Positions 24,005 through 30,734 of a stretch of DNA of 31,654 bases are shown in pieces. The stretch is from positions 1 through 31,654 of the forward strand of contig JBPCKT010000004.1 in the NCBI GenBank assembly GCA_051004015.1, read 5' to 3'. The first letter of the stretch is position 1, and every line of letters starts with the position of its first letter. Under the pieces are notes generated by a model. It had not been told where the DNA came from. It was given only the letters and a program-made list of their open reading frames with translations, and made no database searches. The DNA is from SXOA01 sp051004015 (GTDB taxonomy: Bacteria > Planctomycetota > Planctomycetia > Pirellulales > Pirellulaceae). Made by a program: the position numbers and the translations under genes.

Positions 24005-25462
24005 ATGCCAGATAACAACCTGCCGCTCGGCCTTGATGGCCTCTGGAACCGCCGCGACGTGTTGCGCGTCGGTTCCGTTAGCATTGCAGCGTCGGCGGTT
24101 CCCGCGGCGCTGTTAGCGGGAGGCTCCGCAACGGCAGCCGAGGGGAAGCAGGGTCCGGTTGAGGGGAAGGGAAAAGCCAAGTCCGTCATATTCCTCTGGA
24201 TGGCCGGCGGAGTGACGCACATCGATTCCTTCGACCCCAAGCCGGAAGCGCCGGTGGAGATACGGGGGATCTTAAACGATATCCCCACGAGCATGGCCGG
24301 TACGCGGTTCTGCGAGACGGTGCCGAACCTGGCGAAGATCGCCGATCAGCTTTGCACCGTCCGCAGCTATTCGCACGATATCGACGATCACTTGATCAGC
24401 CAGGTCTACACCTTGTCCGGCCGCCGAGTGACCATGGCCCAACTCTTCAGTGAGCCCAATATCGGCAGCATCATCTGGCACATGCAGGGACCGCGGAACG
24501 GCCTGCCGGGGTACATCGCCGTGCCCGGCATCACGCGCCCCGGCCCGCCCCCCTTTGCTCTGTTCGTCGGCGGGTGGCTCGGCAGCCAGTATGTTCCGTA
24601 TTGCCTCGGCGGCCTTCCCGAGCAGGCCGATTTTTCCGTCGGCGAGAAGTTGTTCGATCCGCCAGCCCAGATGGAAGAAGATCTCAAGCCAAAATCACTC
24701 TCCCTCTCCGGCGACGTCGCCCTCGCCCGCCTCAGCAGTCGCATGCAACTGCGGCAATCATTCGACCGGGCTCTGCGGTCGCTCGATAAAAGCGACTCCA
24801 TCGTTGCGGCGGAAGGACAGTATCACAGTGCCATTCGCCTGCTCACCACGCCGGAAGTCCGCCGCGCTTTCGAAGTCGACGACGAGCCGGCCGCCGTCCG
24901 CGAGAACTATGGCCGGACTAAAATCGGCGGACGCTGCCTGCAAGCCCGCCGCCTCGTCGAAGCCGGGGCTCGCTTCGTGATGGTCGATTATGGCTACGAC
25001 CCTGATTACGGCAACATCTGGGACAATCACAACGCCCCGGTTCAGAACCACCCGCCGATTCAGAAGATGGTCTTCCGCGGCTACCACCTGGCCGGCATGG
25101 ACAAGGCGTTCGCCGCTCTCATCACCGACCTGCGGGACCGCGGCCTCTTGGAAAGTACCATGGTGGTGTTCCTCACCGAGTTCGGCCGCACGCCAAAGAT
25201 CAACACCAACGGCGGCCGCGACCACTGGGGAGCCGCCGGCTCGATTTTCTTCACCGGCGCGGGAATCAAAACCGGCCAGGTCGTCGGCGCGACCGACAGT
25301 CACGCCGCCCGCCCCACCACCCACCCCTACGGCCCCGCCGACATCGCCGCCACGATCTACCACTCCCTCGGCATCAACCACAAGGGCTTCGTCTACGACA
25401 TCCAAAACCGCCCGCGGCCGATCCTCGACCACGGCGAGGTGATGAAGGAAGTGCTCTCGTAG
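24005..25462 (+). CDS. Tat-exported DUF1501 protein
   Basis: The 485-residue protein starts with NRRDVLRVG (R16, R17), a twin-arginine-like signal, followed by SVSIAASAVPAALLAGG. The body matches DUF1501 (sulfatase/alkaline phosphatase-like superfamily): SVIFLWMAGGVTHIDSFDPKPEAP near the start, then EAGARFVMVDYGYDPDYGNIWDNH, LLESTMVVFLTEFGRTPKIN and GGRDHWGAAGSIFFTGAGIK. It would be folded before export. DUF1501 genes usually pair with a DUF1549/DUF1553 cytochrome-like gene; none is here, so this copy stands alone. AAAGGA lies at good distance before the ATG. A GTAG hairpin unit follows the stop by 4 nt. Confidence 0.92.
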   Translation: MPDNNLPLGLDGLWNRRDVLRVGSVSIAASAVPAALLAGGSATAAEGKQGPVEGKGKAKSVIFLWMAGGVTHIDSFDPKPEAPVEIRGILNDIPTSMAGTRFCETVPNLAKIADQLCTVRSYSHDIDDHLISQVYTLSGRRVTMAQLFSEPNIGSIIWHMQGPRNGLPGYIAVPGITRPGPPPFALFVGGWLGSQYVPYCLGGLPEQADFSVGEKLFDPPAQMEEDLKPKSLSLSGDVALARLSSRMQLRQSFDRALRSLDKSDSIVAAEGQYHSAIRLLTTPEVRRAFEVDDEPAAVRENYGRTKIGGRCLQARRLVEAGARFVMVDYGYDPDYGNIWDNHNAPVQNHPPIQKMVFRGYHLAGMDKAFAALITDLRDRGLLESTMVVFLTEFGRTPKINTNGGRDHWGAAGSIFFTGAGIKTGQVVGATDSHAARPTTHPYGPADIAATIYHSLGINHKGFVYDIQNRPRPILDHGEVMKEVLS

Positions 25463-25463
25463 T

Positions 25464-25485
25464 GGGGTAGGCTTCCAGCCTGCCC
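25464..25485 (+). repeat. GGGGTAGGCTTCCAGCCTGCCC element, copy 2
   Basis: Identical to 22740-22761. It starts 1 nt after the DUF1501 TAG stop, with the GTAG head facing that gene. Confidence 0.78.
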
Positions 25486-25509
25486 AAAAACTGAAAACTG
25501 AAAACTGAA
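25486..25509. repeat. Short tandem ACTGAAA repeat
   Basis: About three copies of AACTGAA lie directly after the GTAG hairpin element, suggesting local slippage. Confidence 0.55.
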
Positions 25510-25526
25510 TGGCGAATGTCCCACGC

Positions 25527-25811
25527 CTACTGATTTCTAAACCTCAGCCCCGCCTCCGGCAGCGTCCAACATAACCCGTCCTCGCCGCCGAGTTGCACCA
25601 GGTAGTACCACTCGTCATCCCGGTACTCCGACCGCTCCAAGACGACCCCCCGGCTGCCGTCCGTCCAAAGGACGGGACAGCCGATGAAGAACTTGGGCTC
25701 CAGCGTTTTCTGCGGGCGGCTTTCGCCAAACGCAACGCCTTGGAAAGGCAGACTCATACTCAGCGAGAACAATAACACGCTAGCGCCGACGAAACGTGAA
25801 ATGGCATTCAT
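25527..25811 (-). CDS. Small secreted protein of unknown function
   Basis: The 94-residue product starts at ATG 25811 with a signal-peptide-like N-terminus (MNAISRFVGASVLLFSLSMSLPFQGVAFG). The remaining 65 residues (PKFFIGCPVLWTDGSRGVVLERSEYRDDEWYYLVQLGGEDGLCWTLPE) have the alternating strand pattern of a small SH3-like barrel: a 'VLWTDG..GVV...' entry and a 'WYYLVQL' strand. No enzyme motif and no lipobox. It converges with DUF1501. Upstream in-frame codons lack a suitable start. Confidence 0.6.
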   Translation of the reverse strand: MNAISRFVGASVLLFSLSMSLPFQGVAFGESRPQKTLEPKFFIGCPVLWTDGSRGVVLERSEYRDDEWYYLVQLGGEDGLCWTLPEAGLRFRNQ

Positions 25812-26238
25812 TGCCCAAAGTCTCCAGCCGAAGGAAGGAATCGAAACGGCTACTCGGGCGGAGACAGAGCTCGCGTGAGCGGGCACCGGACTCTTTCCGA
25901 GTGCATAACATGAGTCAAGTCGCTGGGAGCCGCCGGCCGCGCCGCATCATGCGATAGGGAAAGGCCGGCAGCAGTCGCCAGGCAAGGTGGGAGGGCCTGG
26001 CGGGGAGAGGTCAGCAAATCGTGGTAAGGGGTTCAGGAAGTTCAACGCAGTCGTTAAGCATAAGCAAGGGGCGGGAGGGAAAACAACTCCAACTTGAATA
26101 ATTTGTCGTCCGCCGGGGCCGGTAGTTTCCTCTTTCTTTTCCCTTGTGATAGGATATTTTGAGTGTGGCGGGCGGCTAATATCGCCTTGCCGGTAACGAA
26201 TACGCCGACACAACGACTCTTTTCGCGAGGCCGAGCAC
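25812..26238. other. Divergent intergenic region, nothing specific seen
   Basis: This 427-nt spacer lies between a leftward and a rightward gene. It must contain both promoters, but no convincing -35/-10 pair or repeat stands out. AT-rich GATAGGATATTTTG near 26148-26161 is a weak candidate -10 region for the rightward gene. Confidence 0.35.
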
Positions 26239-27138
26239 ATGCACAAACTCTGCCCTTTCTGCCATACCTGGCTCGCCAACCATGTTTACGACGAGCACGT
26301 CGCTTCCCACACGCGGCTGCTGCCCGATGGCCAGATGACGGACCATGTGACAGTCCGTCCGGAGGAGCAGTTTGCCGGCGACATCGCCAAGGAGCCCCGT
26401 TGGTACGTACACCCGCGATGCGGAGGCGTGACCGGGATGCCGGAGGAAATCATCCGCTCCTACATGGTCGACCCGTTCCTGTACAACGAGTCCTCCTTCT
26501 GCACTGGCTGCCACGGCTACGTCCCCACGGCGGAGCTGTTCTGGCAGGAGACGAACGAATCGCTGCAAGGCGCCAGCTACCGGCGGAAGGCGGAATTCAT
26601 TCAGAAGAATGGCCTGAACCCTAATGACTTCGTGTGGGATGCCAGCGGCCCGGCCCGCCGCAAGCAGCGGGGCGGAGGAGTTGGCGCGGGATTGGTCGCT
26701 GTCTTTGCCGTCGGTGGCCTGGCCGCGCTATTCTTGCTCGGCTTCGTGGTTATGCTCGGGGTCGTTTCGGTTCGTGCCCGTGCTGCCCGCCGCCAGGCAG
26801 CCCCTCCGCCGATGAACGCGGGGATGCCGGCGTTTGGCCCCGCCTTCCAACCCGCGAAGTTCCCGGATATTCCTCAAGTAGAGATTCCCAAGGGCCCGGA
26901 CATTAATGAGATTCTTCGGGAAAGCAACGAGCGCATGGAAAAGCAGTTGGAGGAGTCCCGCCAGCGGCAGGAGGAACTGATGGAAAAATTGCGGCCTGAT
27001 CGGCTCGGTCCGCCGGGCGGATTTGCGTCCTCCCCGAGTTTGGTCCCACGGGAGCCGGCATCGAGGACGCCCGCCAGCGATCGGCCGAGGCTCATCAGCG
27101 AGCGATGGACCGAATCAACGACATCCGCCAGCGGATGA
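26239..27138 (+). CDS. Zinc-ribbon/single-TM protein, C-terminus probably frameshifted
   Basis: The N-terminal cytoplasmic part has a CPFC...H...H zinc-finger-like site (CPFCHTWLANHVYDEHVASH) and a second pair, RCGG...CTGCHG. A transmembrane helix follows at about 150-178, after a basic RRKQR segment, then a Pro-rich stretch and a coiled-coil (NEILRESNERMEKQLEESRQRQEELMEKL). The frame as read ends with the unlike sequence PSLVPREPASRTPASDRPRL. In the -1 frame, from about 27034 to a TAA at 27150, it continues EFGPTGAGIEDARQRSAEAH and then a charged helical run to MKDRP. This looks like the true coiled-coil end, so one base may be missing in the C-run near 27031-27035. Function unknown. Confidence 0.7.
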   Translation: MHKLCPFCHTWLANHVYDEHVASHTRLLPDGQMTDHVTVRPEEQFAGDIAKEPRWYVHPRCGGVTGMPEEIIRSYMVDPFLYNESSFCTGCHGYVPTAELFWQETNESLQGASYRRKAEFIQKNGLNPNDFVWDASGPARRKQRGGGVGAGLVAVFAVGGLAALFLLGFVVMLGVVSVRARAARRQAAPPPMNAGMPAFGPAFQPAKFPDIPQVEIPKGPDINEILRESNERMEKQLEESRQRQEELMEKLRPDRLGPPGGFASSPSLVPREPASRTPASDRPRLISERWTESTTSASG

Positions 27139-27174
27139 AGGACCGACCCTAAGAACTTCCTTTTGGAGATAGCG

Positions 27175-27867
27175 ATGCACGGCCGAAACTGGATTATGGG
27201 ATGTGCCGGCCTGTCTGTCGGGGCGCTCCTCCTGACCGCCTGCAATTCGCAGCCCGCTGCCGTTCCATTGCCCGTGCGATCCGCCAATGACGCTGCGGTG
27301 CCTACGGCGCAACCCGTCTCAGCGGCTCCCTCGGCCAGTCCCACCCCGTCTCCTCCAAGCGCCGGCTTCTCGCTGCCGATTGGAGGCGAGATGCCCGCCG
27401 CCCCCGCCACCCCTGCTTCTGTCCCCAGTCCTGCCCCCTATGGCAGCGACCAAGGAAGTTCAACCATACCCGTCCCCTCGCTCCAGCCGCAAGGTTCGCC
27501 GGGTCTTTCTTCCCCCGCAAAGTCCTCGGCAGGGTCATCGGCGGAGGCGCCGGGACACTCGATCCATCTTTCGGCTGGCATCGCCGTGCCGCAAAGCTTG
27601 CCCACGGGCACCGTGATGGCCATCAGCGTGGACTACTCGTCAAACGCCGCTCTCCATCCCTCCGCGCGCTACCTGTGGGTCATCAAGTCAGCCGCGGGGG
27701 AAGCAGTCAACGAAGTCAAGCTGGAAGACTCCGGCAACCTCTCGGCGTTCTTCCTGCAACTGAGGCCCGAGCACCGCCCCTTCTCCGCCCGGATCGAGGA
27801 AGTCACCCCGGGCTCCAAGCGCCGCACCGTCATCTCTAACGAGCTGCCGCTGAAAACGGATTACTAG
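27175..27867 (+). CDS. Putative lipoprotein with Pro/Ser/Ala-rich linker
   Basis: The 230-residue product starts at ATG 27175 (GGAG 6 nt upstream). The signal peptide ends in a lipobox LLTAC, so the cysteine is probably lipidated. About 110 residues of Pro/Ser/Ala-rich linker follow (PTAQPVSAAPSASPTPSPPS), then a compact C-terminal domain with strands (GTVMAISVDYSSN, ARYLWVIKSAAGEAV, LSAFFLQLRPEHRPFSARIEEV). No family is recognised. It is 22 nt after the corrected end of the zinc-ribbon gene and probably in its operon. Confidence 0.72.
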   Translation: MHGRNWIMGCAGLSVGALLLTACNSQPAAVPLPVRSANDAAVPTAQPVSAAPSASPTPSPPSAGFSLPIGGEMPAAPATPASVPSPAPYGSDQGSSTIPVPSLQPQGSPGLSSPAKSSAGSSAEAPGHSIHLSAGIAVPQSLPTGTVMAISVDYSSNAALHPSARYLWVIKSAAGEAVNEVKLEDSGNLSAFFLQLRPEHRPFSARIEEVTPGSKRRTVISNELPLKTDY

Positions 27868-28159
27868 ATCCTTCCCGCGCGAGCCACGCCGGACGCGTGC
27901 TGAAGGCCAGACCAAGTCCGTCGGCTCCTTCGAAAATATTTTGGCTTTTCTTTGCGAAGTGCCCCTTTTTGACTACTGAACATGAGTATAATAACGGAGG
28001 CAGGGTAGCGGAGCCATGCGCTAAATCTGCAAGGAAGGCGACCAGCTCCTTGACAATCCGGTTGTTATTGAAAAGCGGGTGCGTAACCTCTGACGAGGTT
28101 GTTCATCACTGCGCTGAAGGTTCGTCGCCCACACTTGCCGGACAAAGGCGGGCAAGGAA

Positions 28160-28189
28160 GACTTACGTCGCGACGGATGGACGTAAGTC
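28160..28189. repeat. 10-10-10 hairpin repeat (ACTTACGTC family), copy 3
   Basis: Arms GACTTACGTC and GACGTAAGTC are perfect, with a 10-nt loop, the same as the copy at 8110 in both arms; only the loop differs. Confidence 0.8.
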
Positions 28190-28410
28190 GCGCGGAGAAT
28201 CGGGTTGCCTCTGTGCCGCCTGGCGATGAATCAAGAATTCGCCAAAACCGGGAAGATGAATCAAGGAGTAGACTCGTAAGTGGTGTTTGTAGCACGACTT
28301 GCGATGCCCTTGTCTCCGAATCCGGCCGTAAACGGAAACCTCATGAATCATGAATCAACCTGCCTCCGACGGGGGGGGGCAGCGATTCAACGGGAAGCGG
28401 AACTTTGGAG

Positions 28411-28440
28411 GACTTAAGGCAAATTGAATTGGCGTAAGTC
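28411..28440. repeat. 10-10-10 hairpin repeat, degenerate copy 4
   Basis: GACTTAAGGC and GGCGTAAGTC pair at 8 of 10 positions with a 10-nt loop. Spacing is conserved. Confidence 0.55.
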
Positions 28441-28549
28441 GAAGAACTACTTTCTGATCTCCACTCCCATCTCGTAGCAAGCCTCGTCGTGCTGGAGGCA
28501 GCGAGCCACTTTGCGGGGTATCTGTCCGATCGGCGGCCCCAGCGGGCCG

Positions 28550-28578
28550 TTGGACGGGCCGTGCCGCCCGGTGATAAT
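28550..28578 (+). promoter_or_regulatory. Candidate sigma-70-type promoter of mobA
   Basis: TTGGAC (28550-28555) and GATAAT (28573-28578) are separated by 17 nt. The expected transcription start falls at about 28585, only one or two bases before the GTG start codon, so the message would be almost leaderless. Confidence 0.5.
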
Positions 28579-28586
28579 GGTCTCAC

Positions 28587-29249
28587 GTGACCCCGCATCC
28601 TCCATCCGCGAGCCCTCCCTTTCCTGCCGGCATTGTCCTCTGCGGCGGCCAGAGCAGCCGCATGGGGCGGCCGAAGGCCCTGTTGCCGTTTGGACCGGAA
28701 TTAATGTTGGAGCGGGTGGTGCGAATTCTCTCCGGCGTGGTTTCGCCGATTGTGGTCGTCGCCGCCCCGGATCAGGAACTGCCGCCGCTGCCCCGCGGCG
28801 TCCTCGTGGCCCGTGATGAACGTGAGGGGCGCGGTCCGCTGCAGGGGTTGCTGGCTGGAATGAAGGAGTTTGCTCGCCACGGCTATGGAGCCGACCTGGC
28901 AGTTTACGCCACGAGCTGCGATGCGCCGCTGCTCGCTCCCCCCTTCATCCGCCAGGTGATCGCCGCCATGGGGCCGCTGCATCAAGCGGCCGTGCCGGTG
29001 GAGAAGAATTTTTTTCACCCGCTCGCCGCTGCCTACCGCCTGGCGACTTTGCCGGAAATCGAAGCCCTGCTGGCCGCGGACCAATTGCGTCCGGCGTTCC
29101 TCTTCGAGCGCGTGCCCACCTCCTCGATCCCGGTAGAGTTGCTGCGGGCGGCGGATCCGGAACTGCATTCGCTGAAGAACTGCAATCGACCGGAGGACTA
29201 CCTGGCGGCGCTGGAAATTGCTGGTTTTCCCGCGCCCGAAAACGTCTGA
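28587..29249 (+). CDS. mobA: Molybdenum cofactor guanylyltransferase-like nucleotidyltransferase
   Basis: The 220-residue GT-A-fold nucleotidyltransferase has the signature VLCGGQSSRMGRPKALLPFG (17-36, with K30), GRGPLQGLLAGM and the metal-binding ATSCDAPLL (D112). This matches MobA/MocA enzymes, which attach GMP or CMP to molybdopterin to form the dinucleotide cofactor in the cytoplasm. HSLKNCNRPEDY near the end matches the MobA 'NiNtpeDl' signature. Start GTG 28587 has no ribosome-binding site but follows a strong promoter directly. No other molybdenum-cofactor gene is adjacent, so MobA versus MocA cannot be decided. Confidence 0.85.
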   Translation: MTPHPPSASPPFPAGIVLCGGQSSRMGRPKALLPFGPELMLERVVRILSGVVSPIVVVAAPDQELPPLPRGVLVARDEREGRGPLQGLLAGMKEFARHGYGADLAVYATSCDAPLLAPPFIRQVIAAMGPLHQAAVPVEKNFFHPLAAAYRLATLPEIEALLAADQLRPAFLFERVPTSSIPVELLRAADPELHSLKNCNRPEDYLAALEIAGFPAPENV

Positions 29250-29326
29250 AAGGTCATTTCCAGGCATTACGGCAAAAATTCCACGACTTTTTTGACAGTT
29301 GCGGGGCAAGCCCGAATCGCCGGAAA

Positions 29327-29352
29327 ATGCCGCAAAAAAGCGGCATATTTTC
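29327..29352 (+). terminator. Weak rho-independent terminator after mobA
   Basis: ATGCCGC-AAAAAA-GCGGCAT (7-bp stem, 29327-29346) is followed by ATTTTC. It lies about 80 nt after the mobA stop and upstream of the lexA promoter. Confidence 0.5.
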
Positions 29353-29402
29353 AACTCCAACGGCTGGCGACAAGCCGAAAACAGGCAAAAATCCTGTCCA
29401 TC

Positions 29403-29445
29403 TATGTACAAAAGGTATTGACTATGAACAGCCGTATATTAAGAT
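29403..29445 (+). promoter_or_regulatory. Candidate lexA promoter with direct-repeat operator
   Basis: TTGACT (29418-29423) and TAAGAT (29440-29445) are 16 nt apart. TATGTACA (29403-29410) and TATGAACA (29423-29430) are direct copies exactly 20 bp apart on the same DNA face, at the -35. This fits autoregulation, but the planctomycete LexA site is not assumed. Confidence 0.45.
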
Positions 29446-29502
29446 TCTTCTAAGCGGCTACTGTTGGCCGCGTTTCATTCACCCGGAACAAGGAAACCCG
29501 GT

Positions 29503-30120
29503 ATGTCGTTGACCGATCAACTGACGGATCGTCAGGGAGAAGTGTTTGAGTTTATCCGCAAGTGCATCAATACCCGCGGCTATGGGCCGACGGTGCGCGA
29601 GATTGGGGAGCAATTTGATATCAGCTCGCCCAACGGCGTCATGTGCCACCTGCGGGCCCTGGAGAAAAAGGGGCTCTTGATGCGAGTGCGGCAGAAGGAC
29701 CGGGCCATCGCCCGGGCCATCGAGCTGGCCCCGGAAATCGTGGCGGAGGATAAGGGCCTACCCTATGTGGGCACGGTCGCCGCGGGAGCTACCACGCTGG
29801 CTTTTGAAACGCCGGAGCGGATTGACTTCGCCGACTTCTTCACCAAGAAGAGCCTGTTCGTGCTCAAGGTGAAGGGAGACTCGATGGTCGACGCCCAGAT
29901 TGCGGACGGCGACTATGTCGTCATCAAGAAGCAGCGGACGGCCCAGTCCGGCCAGATCGTCATCGCCCAAACGGACGAGGACGAATCGACCCTCAAGTAC
30001 TGGTTCCCGGAAAACAATCGCATTCGCTTGCAGCCGGCAAACTCCTCGATGTCGCCGATTTACGTGAAGAACGCTTCCGTCCTCGGCGTGCTGGTGGGCG
30101 TGGTGCGGAACCTCAACTAG
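29503..30120 (+). CDS. lexA: LexA SOS repressor
   Basis: The 205-residue protein has the LexA winged-helix DNA-binding domain (LTDRQGEVFEFIRKCINTRG ... SPNGVMCHLRALEKKGLL) and an S24 self-cleavage domain. The expected scissile bond is A94-G95 (TVAAGATT), the nucleophile is S127 (KGDSMVD) and the lysine is K165 (STLKYWF), all present. On DNA damage, RecA filaments stimulate self-cleavage and derepress the SOS genes. The recognition helix differs from the E. coli type (NGVMCHLRAL), so the operator is probably different too. Start ATG 29503 follows AAGGA; the longer frame upstream is not LexA-like. It is transcribed alone. Confidence 0.96.
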   Translation: MSLTDQLTDRQGEVFEFIRKCINTRGYGPTVREIGEQFDISSPNGVMCHLRALEKKGLLMRVRQKDRAIARAIELAPEIVAEDKGLPYVGTVAAGATTLAFETPERIDFADFFTKKSLFVLKVKGDSMVDAQIADGDYVVIKKQRTAQSGQIVIAQTDEDESTLKYWFPENNRIRLQPANSSMSPIYVKNASVLGVLVGVVRNLN

Positions 30121-30142
30121 CCCTGAGCAGCGGAAATCTTCT

Positions 30143-30314
30143 AACGCAAAGGCGCGGAGGCGCAAAGACGCGAAGGGAAGAGAGGGATGGGACACGGAAA
30201 ACACGGGGAACACGGTAAAGACCTGGTTTGAATTCCTTTCACCGTGTTTTCCGTGTCCCACTCTCTCCTACTTTCCTTCTTCTTTGTACCTTTGCGCTTT
30301 TGTGTCTTTGCGTT
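30143..30314. repeat. Nested inverted repeat after lexA
   Basis: Outer imperfect arms (30143-30174 and 30283-30314) are built of CGCAAAG-type units. An inner perfect 18-bp pair, GGGACACGGAAAACACGG at 30189-30206 with its complement at 30242-30259, encloses 35 nt. No gene is inside. It resembles the CACGG-unit foldback at 4576. Confidence 0.7.
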
Positions 30315-30335
30315 GAAGAGAAAGTGTGAGCGCAC

Positions 30336-30372
30336 AAAAAAACCCCGCCGCTCACTTGCGTGATCGGCGGGG
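30336..30372 (-). terminator. Strong rho-independent terminator, minus strand
   Basis: CCCCGCCG (30343-30350) pairs with CGGCGGGG (30365-30372), with further TCAC/GTGA pairing inside and a 4-nt loop. On the minus strand it is followed by seven Ts. No leftward protein gene lies upstream of it. Confidence 0.85.
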
Positions 30373-30454
30373 CCGGAACAGAGAAGAGGCCGAAAATAAA
30401 CCAACCAAACCAGTATGAAAGTATGAATCCGTTTCTCGAACCATCCTGCTGCTC
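30336..30454 (-). ncRNA. Candidate orphan small RNA
   Basis: A well-formed promoter (30461-30488, minus) and a strong terminator (30336-30372, minus) enclose about 120 nt that belong to no gene. The only open frame inside is about 30 codons (ATG GTT CGA GAA ...), without a spaced ribosome-binding site. The spacer it lies in separates two rightward genes, so the transcript would be free-standing and antisense to the lexA downstream region. Function unknown. Confidence 0.45.
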
Positions 30455-30460
30455 GCGTTT

Positions 30461-30488
30461 ATCATATCAGGATTGTTCCCCCTGTCCA
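30461..30488 (-). promoter_or_regulatory. Candidate extended -10 promoter of the small RNA
   Basis: On the minus strand TGGACA (30488-30483), 16 nt, then TATGAT (30466-30461), preceded by TGA to give an extended TGnTATGAT -10. It points at the orphan terminator. Confidence 0.6.
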
Positions 30489-30614
30489 GCTTTTTAGCAA
30501 ATTTTTTTGTGGGCTTTCGAGCGAGCCGGTTCGCCTTGCCCGCCGGAATCGGCTATTAAGCGACTTGGTTTTCCGCGGGTGGGAAGCGGCTGGCAAATGC
30601 TCTATAATCGCCCT

Positions 30615-30698
30615 CGAAAAGGGGGGTCGGGAGTCTTAGGCGTCATAGACTCACCATTTTGCAAGCTTATCGACGCCTAAGACTCCCGACCCCTTTCG
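30615..30698. repeat. Inverted-repeat element with GGGGTCGGGA ends, copy 2
   Basis: 30623-30644 (GGGGTCGGGAGTCTTAGGCG and two more bases) pairs perfectly with 30672-30694 around a 27-nt loop, and CGAAA/TTTCG extends the stem imperfectly. It shares its outer ten bases with 11606-11682. TATAAT at 30603-30608 just upstream may be the -10 of the following gene, which would put this hairpin in its leader. Confidence 0.75.
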
Positions 30699-30734
30699 TG
30701 ATTCGAGCGATTATCCGCCCCAGGTTCTGCCCTA

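Larger units (their letters stand above)
27868..28549. other. Non-coding spacer with hairpin repeats
   Basis: No credible gene was found. It holds two ACTTACGTC-family hairpins (28160-28189, 28411-28440). A perfect TATAAT at 27987-27992 has no well-placed -35. The sequence about 95 nt downstream of the first hairpin (GAATCAAGGAGTAG) loosely resembles the same position after the 8110 copy (GCATCAAGTTATTC), suggesting that a longer repeat has decayed at both sites. Confidence 0.5.

Noticed and set aside
27969..27992. TTGACT followed by TATAAT, considered as a promoter
   Set aside because: The spacer is 12 nt, too short for a sigma-70-type promoter, and no gene follows closely (only ATG CGC TAA).
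27897..28229. 110-codon open frame after the lipoprotein gene
   Set aside because: No start signal, no motif, and it runs through a perfect hairpin repeat.
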